NCBI GenBank assembly: GCA_019058315.1 | Contig: JAHPZH010000001.1 | Location: 1 to 64,000 of the forward strand | Length of the DNA: 64,000 bases | DNA from: Candidatus Helarchaeota archaeon | Lineage (GTDB): Archaea; Asgardarchaeota; Lokiarchaeia; Helarchaeales; RDOG01 | Reading direction: 5' to 3' | Shown here: piece by piece, positions 35,762-44,143 of the stretch | How the letters are laid out: each line of letters begins with the position of its first letter | How positions within the stretch are numbered: position 1 is the stretch's first letter | The notes under the pieces: generated by a model | The model's database searches: none | The model's input: the letters and a program-made list of their open reading frames with translations, nothing else | Told to the model about the DNA's origin: nothing | Translations under genes and position numbers: made by a program

Positions 35762-36686
35762 TAGAATATTCAGTAATTTAATGCGAGAAATTAAAGCTGG
35801 AAGATTCGCGTTTACAGGAGAATTGGAACCAGAGAAAACAACAAACTTACATGAATTAATTGAAGGTGCTAAAGTCATGAAGGACGCAGTGGTTGCTGCC
35901 AATGTCACGGATAATCCTCAATCAATGGCTTATATGTCTAGTCTAGTTGCTTCCTACTCCGTTCAAAAAGAATCTGGATTAGAAATGGTTTATCAATTGC
36001 GGTGTTCTGATAGAAATCGTATTGCATTAATATCGGATCTACTGGGAGCCGGTCATCTCGGAATTAGGAACATCCTTGCTCTCACGGGAGATCATACAGC
36101 TCTTGGGGATACACCTGAAGCAAAACCTGTTTTTGATCTTGATTCAGGTCAACTTTGTTATCTCATTCGTAAAATGGTTGACGAAGGTACTGATTTAAAT
36201 GGTAATGAAATCCATGACCCTCCAAAGTACCATGTTGGAGTAGCTGGAAATCCAAATTGCGTACCAATGGAAGCCGAAATATTAAAAATAGGCAGAAAAA
36301 TCCAAGCAGGAGCCGAATTCGTTCAAACTCAAGTAATTTATGACATTGAATTAGCAAAAAAATTCATAAAGGAAATAGAGCGTTATAAAACTCCTGTTTT
36401 AATCGGCATCTTTCCAATGAAATCCTATGGTGTAGCAAAATATTTTGATCAATATATTCCTGGTGTGAGCGTTCCTAAAGAGATACTTGAAAATATGAAA
36501 GCAGTGAAAAAATCAAATATGGAGAAGAAAGAGAAAAAACAAAAATATGCGGAGATTAACTTCGAATTTTTCGTTCCATTTATACGAGAACTGATGAAAA
36601 ACACTAAAGCCGCAGGAGTTCACGTCATGGCTGTTGCATGGGAACCAATCGTGGTTCAATTAATCAAAAGAGCCCGTGGCGAATAA
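35754..36686 (+). CDS. metF: Methylene-tetrahydrofolate reductase MetF
   Basis: A 310-residue TIM-barrel MTHFR. Landmarks: FTGELEPEK with the early catalytic-type Glu, VAANVTDNPQSMAYMSS, LQL-type strand YQLRCSDRNRIAL, LALTGDH near 105 (flavin contact), VGVAGNPNC near 160, AGAEFVQTQVIYD near 182 and PVLIGIFPM near 215. It reduces methylene-H4F to methyl-H4F in the Wood-Ljungdahl methyl branch. The TTG start at 35754 is supported by GAGGTGATC just upstream and overlaps metV. There is no NADH-binding extension, so electrons should come through MetV and the HdrA-MvhD fusion. Confidence 0.92.
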   Translation: MSDRIFSNLMREIKAGRFAFTGELEPEKTTNLHELIEGAKVMKDAVVAANVTDNPQSMAYMSSLVASYSVQKESGLEMVYQLRCSDRNRIALISDLLGAGHLGIRNILALTGDHTALGDTPEAKPVFDLDSGQLCYLIRKMVDEGTDLNGNEIHDPPKYHVGVAGNPNCVPMEAEILKIGRKIQAGAEFVQTQVIYDIELAKKFIKEIERYKTPVLIGIFPMKSYGVAKYFDQYIPGVSVPKEILENMKAVKKSNMEKKEKKQKYAEINFEFFVPFIRELMKNTKAAGVHVMAVAWEPIVVQLIKRARGE

Positions 36687-36720
36687 TTTATTTTTTATTT
36701 TTTTAATTTTTACTAATTTT

Positions 36721-37182
36721 TTATATCTTTTCTGTAAATTCTTTTTGATATTCATTTAAAATAATACAATTTATCACTCTTTTTATACCCTCAATTTTTC
36801 CCACATATTGTTCTAAAAATCTATCTAAATGTGGAATATCAATAAAATTTGCTCGAACCCAAATACCACATTCTCCACTCATAAAAAATAAATGTTCTAC
36901 TTCCGAGAATCCCGATAATTTTTTTGCAATATCTCGGGTTTTAGAAATATCTGGATCTATTCTCAAAAAAGCTTTAATTTTTTTTTCCTTAGAGGGTAGA
37001 TTTACTTGAATTGTATATCTTGATATTACTCCTTTATCTTCTAAAGTTTTGATTCTTCTTCTAACTGTTGTTTCAGTCTTCCCAACTTCCTCAGCAATGA
37101 CTTTTAAAGAGATTTTAGCATCCTTTTTTAGAAATGTTAAAATTCTTTTGTCAATTTCATCCAAATTATATTCCTGTTCCAT
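36721..37182 (-). CDS. Lrp/AsnC family transcriptional regulator
   Basis: A 153-residue Lrp-type protein: N-terminal helix-turn-helix (DEIDKRILTFLKKDAKISLK, IAEEVGKTETTVRRRIKTLE) followed by a RAM-like domain (FLRIDPDI, GECGIWVRANF). It is convergent with metF, so control of the C1 operon is possible but not shown. The ATG is preceded by an AT-rich spacer with repeats at 37331-37508. Confidence 0.88.
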   Translation of the reverse strand: MEQEYNLDEIDKRILTFLKKDAKISLKVIAEEVGKTETTVRRRIKTLEDKGVISRYTIQVNLPSKEKKIKAFLRIDPDISKTRDIAKKLSGFSEVEHLFFMSGECGIWVRANFIDIPHLDRFLEQYVGKIEGIKRVINCIILNEYQKEFTEKI

Positions 37183-37330
37183 TCAAAAAACCCATTAAAA
37201 TTTGTTAAATTTCTAATATTATTATTAAAAAAATTTATAAAAATGTTATTTTTAATAAATAAAAATTTTTAATTTGTTAAAAAAACAAAATAAATTGAAG
37301 AATTTTATTAATCATATCTTATAAATATCT

Positions 37331-37508
37331 TAGGTTAGATAATTCAAATTGAATTAACTTATGTATGACATTTAAATACTAAATAAATCCATTTGTATAA
37401 AATTATACATATCTTATTAAATATCATAGGTTAGATAATTCATATTAAATTTTACTTATGTACGACATTTAAATATGAAAATAAATCTATTTGTATAAAA
37501 TTATACAC
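37331..37508. repeat. Two-copy imperfect ~80-bp intergenic repeat
   Basis: Copy A 37331-37410 and copy B 37427-37508 share TAGGTTAGATAATTCA, ACTTATGTA, GACATTTAAATA and TTTGTATAAAATTATACA in the same order with short indels, about 96 bp apart. The final block includes the near-palindrome TGTATAAAATTATACA. Noncoding repeats in this order suggest paired protein-binding sites or a duplicated promoter. Confidence 0.75.
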
Positions 37509-37764
37509 ATTTATCACATAATATGTTAAAAAAGTTGGGAAATCTTATAAATAATAATACTGAATTTAATCATTTTTCAATAAAAAAAATCATGAAAAAT
37601 ATAAATCAATTATTAATTTGTTTTTTTTTTTACATTTTATACATTTATAAACAATATTTATGATCAAATTTATTTCTAAAGCAAATTTATGAATTTTATT
37701 TCATCAAAAATAATAAATTTTAACGCATTTTTGACTAAAAATGGAAGATTTTCCCACTCCGAAA

Positions 37765-37773
37765 TATATAAAA
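37765..37773 (+). promoter_or_regulatory. TATA box of the 37822 gene
   Basis: TATATAAAA, preceded by purine-rich CGAAA as in a BRE, lies 57 bases before the ATG. Transcription would start near 37798, leaving a short leader with GATGAAAA before the start. Confidence 0.5.
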
Positions 37774-37821
37774 AGCTTTGCATATTAGATTTATATAGAA
37801 AATAATGGATGTTGATGAAAA

Positions 37822-38271
37822 ATGGAATTGATTCAAAAAAGTATTGAAGTAAAACCGGTTATTGAAATACCAAAACTAAAATACCGAAATATTTTGTTAG
37901 ATATAATCTATTTATATTCCACAGTTGAACAAGAAAAATTAGAACAAACAAAAAAATATCCTGTAAAAGGCTCTCGATGTACTAAAAGAAGAGTACCCTC
38001 ATTAGCACCTGTTATGGCGATACTAAATAGAATGCAATATGTGGATGAAAAAATTAATTATTTAAGGGCTTATATAGACGGTCTTGAAAGAACAAGAGAA
38101 ACAATTTATTCTCAGAGAAGTCTTCCAAATATAATTGGTCAAGAAGATTATAGAGCACAAATGAGTGTCTATTTACAGGTTTATCCAGAAATGCTCAAGC
38201 TAGCTCGAAACAAACTTAGAGAGCTAGAAGATGAAAGATACGAAAACAAGACCCTAATTCATAAATTTTAA
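37822..38271 (+). CDS. Unknown 149-residue helical protein
   Basis: I do not recognise the family. It is soluble and mostly helical, with a basic patch SRCTKRRVPSLAPVMAILNR near 52-71 and a C-terminal amphipathic helix (MLKLARNKLRELEDERYENK). There is no signal peptide or Cys cluster. The clear TATA box and ribosome-site-like GATGAAAA upstream support it as a real, separately transcribed gene. The long repeat-bearing spacer in front suggests regulated expression. Confidence 0.6.
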   Translation: MELIQKSIEVKPVIEIPKLKYRNILLDIIYLYSTVEQEKLEQTKKYPVKGSRCTKRRVPSLAPVMAILNRMQYVDEKINYLRAYIDGLERTRETIYSQRSLPNIIGQEDYRAQMSVYLQVYPEMLKLARNKLRELEDERYENKTLIHKF

Positions 38272-38406
38272 TCATTTTTTATTAATTTTAAAGTCAAACT
38301 CAAAATAACACATTTTATTTCTCATAATTTTCTAATTTATTAAATTTCATTACTACTTTTTTCACTCTATCGAAAGTGACTTTTTCCTGTCATTAATAGT
38401 AGGATA

Positions 38407-38808
38407 TTAAACCACTGGAATAGTTAATTTGAAAAGCTGAATATGCTTTTTAAAACTACTTCGACTCAATAGCTTATAAAAACCAGATTGAGTCGCTTTT
38501 TGCATATTCCCAGGGTCTAGAAAAACTTTGCGATCTAGAGCTGCATATAAAAGACGATCTCCATAGTCAACCAAATCTGTTGCCTCTAAAATATGCCGTA
38601 AAATGGAGAAATCAGAAAATTTTACCATCATTTCCCCTTTTCTATCAGTCAATTTAGCGATTTTTATAAAAAGTTGTTTCTCAATTCTTGTAATTTTAAT
38701 AATACAGTTATCTACTTTAATAAAAATAGTATCATCTTTAATAGGTCTCAATTTTTTAAATCTAGAAAATAAATCCTCATATAAGTCAACAACTTCTTGA
38801 CAATCCAT
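38407..38808 (-). CDS. Unknown 133-residue protein
   Basis: No family recognised. The first half looks beta-rich (DTIFIKVDNCIIKITRIEKQ, LFIKIAKLTDRKGEMMVKFS), the second helical (LVDYGDRLLYAALDR, YKLLSRSSFKKHIQLFKL). The fold might resemble small roadblock or profilin-like domains, but this is only an impression. It is single, convergent with 37822 and divergent from the BAR-like genes, 143 bases away. Confidence 0.55.
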   Translation of the reverse strand: MDCQEVVDLYEDLFSRFKKLRPIKDDTIFIKVDNCIIKITRIEKQLFIKIAKLTDRKGEMMVKFSDFSILRHILEATDLVDYGDRLLYAALDRKVFLDPGNMQKATQSGFYKLLSRSSFKKHIQLFKLTIPVV

Positions 38809-38951
38809 GTCTTTATTTTTAATTAATCAAATTATAAATTTATTTTTAACAAATAATACTTCAAAAAAATTTTAAGAAATGCAAATAATTAAAATATTCA
38901 ATTAAATTAGAAACAAATCAAAAACTATACTATTTACATATGGTGAAAAAA

Positions 38952-39617
38952 ATGCTTTTAGATATTGAAAGGCTGATTAATGAAGACATAGACTTAAGAA
39001 ATGAAATGCGTTCCATTTTCAGAAAGCTAGAAGATGGTTATGGCGATATGATTGAGGTATATGAAAAATTTGAAAAACCATTAATACAAATAATCGATAC
39101 TTTAAAAGAATACGCCAGACAAACCTCAGAAGACCAACAAGATTCCCCATATTTCGCCCTTGCTAAAAAATATGAGTCTTTAATTGACGCACAAAAGCAA
39201 CTCGCTCATACTGTAACAAATGATGTGATATTATTACTTCAAGGAATTGAGAACAAATCAGAACTTTTAAACGATTCGATTAAAGATTTAAATTCCGCTG
39301 CGAAAAACGCTAGAAAATTAAGGAACAAAATTAATAAATTAGATGAACAAATCGAGGAATTAAAAGCTAAAGGTAAACCTGAAAAGGTTCCCAAAAAAGA
39401 AAGCGAAAAACAGATTAAAACATCTGAATTCAATCTTGCGAGGGATAGACTTATTGAAGCAAAAGGGAAGTTTGAAGGTACTCTAGGAAATTTCAACATG
39501 GAACGGGACGATAGTCTAAAAGATGCTTTAGAAAAGTTAGCAGAAGCAGAAAACAAGTATGTAGATGCCTTGAAAGAAATAATTGACGAAGAAAAAGATG
39601 TTGCTGGAAAGCTCTAA
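38952..39617 (+). CDS. BAR-like helical protein 1 of 3
   Basis: About 221 residues, almost wholly helical. It aligns end to end with the next two proteins: (I/L)xEDIDxxNE near 10, LEDGYGDMIEVYEKFEKPL near 26, YARQTSE near 53, SPYFALAKKYESLID near 66, a central helix with LNSAAKNARKLRNKI near 118, a KGKPEKVPKK turn, then EFNLARDRL and FNMERDDSLKDALEKLAEAE. Three long helices and a late FNxERDxxxKxxLxxLxxxE resemble BAR/F-BAR and Vps5-type domains, which form curved membrane-binding dimers. That is inference. I take ATG 38952 (GGTGA upstream) rather than 38940, by analogy with genes 2 and 3. Confidence 0.75.
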   Translation: MLLDIERLINEDIDLRNEMRSIFRKLEDGYGDMIEVYEKFEKPLIQIIDTLKEYARQTSEDQQDSPYFALAKKYESLIDAQKQLAHTVTNDVILLLQGIENKSELLNDSIKDLNSAAKNARKLRNKINKLDEQIEELKAKGKPEKVPKKESEKQIKTSEFNLARDRLIEAKGKFEGTLGNFNMERDDSLKDALEKLAEAENKYVDALKEIIDEEKDVAGKL

Positions 39618-39744
39618 TTATCCATTTATTTTTAACCACTTTTAATTTTTTTAGGATTTTAAATTTCAGATTTAATAAATTAACAAATAATAAAAGGAAA
39701 GAAATCAAATAAATAATTAAAAAATTGGATTGGGTGATATAAAA

Positions 39745-40491
39745 ATGAGTTATGATATTGACACGATTATTGCTGAAGATATCGACGTAAAAAATGAATT
39801 TAATACTATTTTTAAGAACCTTGAAGATGGTTTTAAAGGAATTTTAAGTGTCTATGAAAAACTTGAAAAACCTTATTTACAAATCAGTGAAAATCTTAAG
39901 GAATATGCTAAAGCGACTTCTGAATCTGGGAAAGAAGAATCTTCGCCGTTTTTTAGCCTTGGAAAAAAATATGAAACACTTATAGATAGTCATAAAGAGC
40001 TTTCTCACGATATTACAGACGATGTAGTAATTGTTTTGCAGACCTTAGTTAGTAAATCTGTACTTCTCAATGAAGAATTCAAAGTTTTAAATTCTAGCGT
40101 GAAAGATGTAAGAAATTTGAGAAATAAAATCGCTAAATTAGAGGTTCAAATAGAAGAAGCACATGGTAAAGGTAAACCTGATAAAGCTACAAAAAAGGAA
40201 GCTGAAAAGCAAATAAAACAGGATGAATTAGATTCAGCAAACACTAAATTAAAAAGTAAAAAAGAACATTTTGATAAAACAATCGCAGATTTTAATGAAG
40301 AACGGGATGAAATGTTGAAAAAAGCATTAAAGAAGTTGATAACAGCGGAAAATACACAAATAAAGGCAATAAATGGAATAATTGGTGGATTAGAGAAAGC
40401 TTCTGGAGAAAAAGTCGCTAAAAAGAAAGCCCCTGTCAAAGAAGAACCAGTAGAAGAAGCCCCTGCAGAAGAAGAAGACACTACTGTATAA
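39745..40491 (+). CDS. BAR-like helical protein 2 of 3, with acidic tail
   Basis: About 248 residues. It matches its neighbours along the helical core: LEDGFKGILSVYEKLEKPYL, SPFFSLGKKYETLID, LNSSVKDVRNLRNKIAKLE, KGKPDKATKK and FNEERDEMLKKALKKLITAE. It differs by a C-terminal tail of ~30 residues, basic KKKAPVK then PVEEAPAEEEDTTV, that is likely disordered and could recruit partners. Start: GGGTGAT lies well before ATG 39745; the in-frame TTG 39730 is less likely. Each gene of the trio has its own leader of 110-250 bases, so they may be transcribed separately. Confidence 0.75.
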   Translation: MSYDIDTIIAEDIDVKNEFNTIFKNLEDGFKGILSVYEKLEKPYLQISENLKEYAKATSESGKEESSPFFSLGKKYETLIDSHKELSHDITDDVVIVLQTLVSKSVLLNEEFKVLNSSVKDVRNLRNKIAKLEVQIEEAHGKGKPDKATKKEAEKQIKQDELDSANTKLKSKKEHFDKTIADFNEERDEMLKKALKKLITAENTQIKAINGIIGGLEKASGEKVAKKKAPVKEEPVEEAPAEEEDTTV

Positions 40492-40738
40492 TTAATACAA
40501 ATGGACTACACAAAAAATTCAAATATTACAATCAATTTCATATTTTTATTTTTTTTTTAGAAAATCTTGTTTTGTCTCAATTTTTTTTTTTAGATTCACA
40601 TTTTCTTATGTTCTATATCCTTTAAATTAAAAAAATGATTGGAGATTAAAATAAAATTAATAAAGTATAAAACTATAATAAAAGGAAATAGCAAATTAAA
40701 AATTAAAAGATTAAAGAATTAAAAATGGTGAAAATAAA

Positions 40739-41410
40739 ATGAGTTTTGATCTTGAACAATTAATTTCTGAAGATGTTGACGTAAAAAATGAAATGCATAA
40801 TATTTTCAAGCAGCTAGAAGATGGTTTTCAAGATATACTAAAAAATACTGAAAAATTCGAAGGTCCCTATAATAAAATTATTGAAAATTTAAAAGATTAT
40901 GCGAGAGTAACTACAACGACTGGCAACCAAGAGGATTCGCCATTCTTTGATGTGGCAAAAAAATATGAGGGACTTCTTGATGGTCATAAAGAATATATTC
41001 ATGATGTAACTGATGATGTAATTTTAGTATTGCAGCAATTGATAGGAAAATCCAAATTATTGGATGAAGCAATCAAGGAATTAAGTTCCGCTGCAAAAGA
41101 TGCTAGAAAATTAAAAAATAAACTTGAAAAAATCGATGAAGATATTTCAAACGCGCAAGCTCAAGGTAAATCTGATAAAGCAACAAAAAAACTAGCTGAA
41201 AAAGAAACGAAAACTGCAGAATTTAACTCTGCAAAAGATAAACTAGCAAGCATTTTGGAACGATTTAATGTTAAAATAGATGATTTTAATTCGGAACGAG
41301 ACGAATTAATGAAGAAATCATTAGGTGATTTAATCGCTTCAGAAAAGAAATTAATAGAAGCAATGCAATCAGTGCATGATGAGCTTGATAAAGCAGCGGG
41401 AAGCCTTTAA
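40739..41410 (+). CDS. BAR-like helical protein 3 of 3
   Basis: A 223-residue paralogue: LEDGFQDILKNTEKFEGPYN, SPFFDVAKKYEGLLDGHKEY, LSSAAKDARKLKNKLEKIDE, GKSDKATKK and FNSERDELMKKSLGDLIASE. Like protein 1 it lacks the acidic tail. The ATG follows GGTGAAAATAAA. The three share residue patterns over their whole length without gaps in the core helices, as expected if they form similar, perhaps mixed, dimers. No membrane helix or signal peptide, so cytosolic and possibly membrane-peripheral. Confidence 0.75.
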   Translation: MSFDLEQLISEDVDVKNEMHNIFKQLEDGFQDILKNTEKFEGPYNKIIENLKDYARVTTTTGNQEDSPFFDVAKKYEGLLDGHKEYIHDVTDDVILVLQQLIGKSKLLDEAIKELSSAAKDARKLKNKLEKIDEDISNAQAQGKSDKATKKLAEKETKTAEFNSAKDKLASILERFNVKIDDFNSERDELMKKSLGDLIASEKKLIEAMQSVHDELDKAAGSL

Positions 41411-41440
41411 AACTTTTTATTTTTTTTATTCTAATCTATT
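41411..41440 (+). terminator. T-rich terminator after the BAR-like genes
   Basis: Several T runs (ACTTTTTATTTTTTTTATTC) follow directly after the TAA of the third gene. They lie before the convergent selenoprotein hdrA and its 3' hairpin. Confidence 0.45.
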
Positions 41441-41493
41441 TTTCCCTTTAACTGATATTTTCTATAATTCTTATTATCTTTTTTTTATTAAAA

Positions 41494-41531
41494 TTAGAAA
41501 TTACCCGTTGCATCGGGGAGTCATTTCATAA
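41494..41531 (-). promoter_or_regulatory. Candidate SECIS hairpin in the hdrA 3' UTR
   Basis: On the minus-strand transcript this begins about 20 bases after the hdrA terminal TGA. The lower stem is UUA(U)GAAAU paired with AUUUCUAA (8 bp, one bulged U). The asymmetric internal loop is GACUC/UA, the upper stem CCCG/CGGG and the apical loop AUGCAA. It is by far the most GC-rich patch in an otherwise AT-rich spacer. Archaeal SECIS elements lie in the 3' UTR with lower stem, asymmetric loop, short GC stem and small loop, which this matches. The archaeal GAA loop consensus is not evident. AUGA on the 5' side and AA in the apical loop recall eukaryotic SECIS, but a 3' GA partner is not seen. Confidence 0.55.
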
Positions 41532-41551
41532 CACAAGTTTATTTATGAAAT

Positions 41552-43531
41552 TCATTCTCTTTTTATTGAGATTTCTGTCTCTTCGGCGAAAAGATTGTCG
41601 ATATACGACTCAAATTGTGTATTTCCATATGCTTTAAGGGTCATAGCGTTATTCTTACATATAGCTGCACATGCTCCACAACCACGACAGAACATTTCAT
41701 TTACCTTTATTTTATTATTTTCCAATGATATTGCTTGGTAAGGACAAATAATCACGCATTGTCCACATCTGCTGCATATTTCATCATCTACTTTTGCGCG
41801 TATTAATTCCATTTCATAGACTCCTGTTGTCATCGGAATTGCAGCCGAAGCAGCAGCTCCTTTTCCTTGATTAACAGTTGCATCAACCGCTTTGGGACCT
41901 TGAGCAACACCTGCGACATAAATTCCGGGTATTTTAGTCCTTACTGGATCTAATCGTTGGTGAAATTCTTTTATAAATCCATCAGGGCTTTTTTCCAATC
42001 GTAATTGTTCTGCTATCTTCTCTGTGCCTTCAGAAGGTTCCATAGCAACTGAAAGAACTACCAATTCTGCTTCCAACTTTTTGATCTCTCCATTAAGAGT
42101 ATCTTCAACGCGTAAAATTACATTTTTTGTTTCCGGATCCTCCTTAACCTCTGCAATATTTCCACGGAGAAATTTAATCCCTAATTCTCGCATACGTTTG
42201 TAATATTCTTCGTATGCTTTTCCAGGTGTCCTAATATCCATGTAACAAATTGTAATATCCGTATCTGGGTTTTCATTTTTTAATAGACCAGCATTTTTAA
42301 TAGCTACAAGACAGCAAACTCCAGCACTGCAATATTCATTAGTTTCAACGCTTCTTGAACCAACACATTGTATCATGACTACTTTACTAGGGAATTTATC
42401 ATCAGAAATTCTCCTAAATTCACCAAAAGTAGGTCCATTTGGGCTTAAAAGACGTTCCAATTGCAACTGGGTTATAACATTTTCGTACTTACCAAAACCA
42501 AATGCACCTGCTGGATCAAAAGTTTTGAACCCACTTGCTACAATTATAGTTCCTACGTTAATTGTCAATTCTTCAGGTTGTTGATCGAAATCAATTGCTT
42601 CTTCCTCGCATTCCCGAACACATAATCGGCATTTAATACACTTATCTTCATCTATTGTGTATTTTAATGGGACAGCTTGCGGAAATAACGTGTATATAGC
42701 TCTTCTGGTGTTATACCCGAAATTAAATTCGTTAGGTACTTGAATCGGACATACTTCGTCACAGGCCCCACAACCTGTACATTTATCTTCATTCACAAAT
42801 CTCGGTTTTTTCAAGATTTTCACTTGAAAATTACCGATATATCCCTGTATTTCCTTTATTTCACTGTATGTAATTAATTCAATATTAGGGTGGCTACCAG
42901 TTTCAAGCATTAGCGGTCCAAGAATTCAGATACAACATTCGTCTGTGGGGAAAATTCGATCGAACATTGCAGTATGTCCACCAATCGTGGTAGATTTTTC
43001 CACTAAGTACACTTTAAATCCTTGATCTGCGAGACTTAGGGCGCTAGTCATCCCAGCAATACCACCGCCAACAACTAATACTTTAGGATCTATATCAACC
43101 CGTTTAATCGGAATCAATTCCAGGAGCGCAGCTTTATGAACTGCTGCTCTTAGCAAATCCTTTGCCATATTAGTCGCTATCTTTGGTTCATTACGATGAA
43201 CATATGAATCATGCTCTCGAATATTTACGAACTCAAGCATACTGGGGTCTAATCCGTTATCTTTTAGAACCCTTCGGAAAACTCTTTGGTGTGTCTGAGG
43301 AGTGCAAGCAGCAACTAATATACGATTCAACCCAAATTCCTTGATCTTTTCCGCAATTAAGGCAGCACCAGCTTCGGTACACATGGAAATATATTCCTCA
43401 GAAACTGATACTAATGGTAGTGATTTTGCGTATTTGACGACTTCTGGGACATTAATAATATCGGCAATATTTTTACCTCAGCGACAAACAAAAACTCCAA
43501 TGCGAATAGTATCTTCAGTCAACGCTCTCAT
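41552..43531 (-). CDS. hdrA: HdrA with two in-frame TGA codons (predicted selenocysteines)
   Basis: One 659-residue frame runs from ATG 43531, which has GGAGGTG just upstream, to TGA 41552, interrupted only by TGA at 43478-43480 (residue 18) and 42926-42928 (residue 202). The first gives GVFVCR-U-GKNI where other HdrAs have ICHCGINI or ICECGINI. The second gives TDECCI-U-ILGP where others have DCAMCI or DCSACI. Reading both as Sec restores a canonical single-module HdrA: GGGIAGMTSALSL near 140, CTGCGACDEVCP, CIKCRLCVRECE, CSRCGQCVIICP and CRGCGACAAICK, about the size of the 50173 copy (656). HdrA is a known selenoprotein in some methanogens. It overlaps mvhD by 17 bases. A TAA follows two codons after the final TGA. 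Pseudogene is the alternative. Confidence 0.88.
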
Positions 43532-43946
43532 CACCACCTCCATTATTTTTTTTAAGTGGATTTGGTCCTAATTTTTTAATATTTTCTGTAAATTCTTGAA
43601 CAGTATGTGAAAATTTAGATCCTTCACTTGCAGAAACCCATTCAAGTCGAAGTCGTTCTGCACCAAGACCTAGATTTTCAAGTACATTTTTTAAACTTGA
43701 CATACGCTTTTCAGCAGCTAGATTCCCAGAGATGTAATGACAATCGCCAGGATGACAGCCCCCAACTAATACTCCATCAACTCCATTTTCAAAAGCTTTC
43801 AAAATGAAGACTGGATCTACCCTACCAGAACACATAACTCGGATAACACGTATAGTAGGTGGGTACTGAAATCTGCTGACTCCAGCTAGGTCTGCCCCAG
43901 CATAGCTGCACCAATTACATAGGAATGCTAATATTTTTGGGAACAA
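43515..43946 (-). CDS. mvhD: MvhD-family subunit paired with the selenoprotein HdrA
   Basis: A 143-residue MvhD with all Cys present: FLCNWCSYAGADLAG, RVMCSGRVDP, GGCHPGDCHYISG and LEWVSASEGSKFS. No in-frame TGA is found here, although the equivalent protein (VhuD) is a selenoprotein in some methanogens. Its TTG start at 43946 follows GAGGTC. The order mvhD-hdrA is the reverse of the other loci, with a 17-base overlap implying coupled translation. Confidence 0.92.
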   Translation of the reverse strand: MFPKILAFLCNWCSYAGADLAGVSRFQYPPTIRVIRVMCSGRVDPVFILKAFENGVDGVLVGGCHPGDCHYISGNLAAEKRMSSLKNVLENLGLGAERLRLEWVSASEGSKFSHTVQEFTENIKKLGPNPLKKNNGGGDESVD

Positions 43947-44143
43947 ATAAAGTGACCTCTAAAATAATATCGAAATGTTTATCATAAATTTTTGCTTAAT
44001 TGAAAAGATACTTTGATTAAAAATCCCATAAGAATTTAAAAATGATTTTACAAGTTCCAGAAAAAATTGGGTTCAAGTATATTTTATAACCATTATAAAA
44101 TAATTCTTGACATTAGTTCAAGATATTAAACAGCTAAATTTAA

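Larger units (their letters stand above)
37183..37821. other. Long AT-rich intergenic region with tandem repeat and promoter
   Basis: A 639-bp spacer between the Lrp gene (minus) and an unknown gene (plus). It is extremely A/T-rich, with a two-copy ~80-bp repeat at 37331-37508 and a good TATA box at 37765. No ORF or RNA gene is visible. It could be a regulatory or replication-type region, but no origin-binding boxes or cdc6/orc1 gene are present. Confidence 0.5.

Noticed and set aside
37183..37821. Replication origin
   Set aside because: AT-rich with repeats, but no ORB-like GC elements and no cdc6/orc1 gene nearby.
42926..43384. Reading the interrupted hdrA as a pseudogene or as two separate genes
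   Set aside because: Both breaks are TGA, both sit exactly on conserved Cys columns, the start has a strong ribosome site and every other motif is intact. Decay would not choose two Cys codons.
43515..43946. Selenocysteine in MvhD, as in VhuD of some methanogens
   Set aside because: All expected Cys codons are TGT/TGC and no in-frame TGA occurs before the true stop. The same holds for the other MvhD copies.
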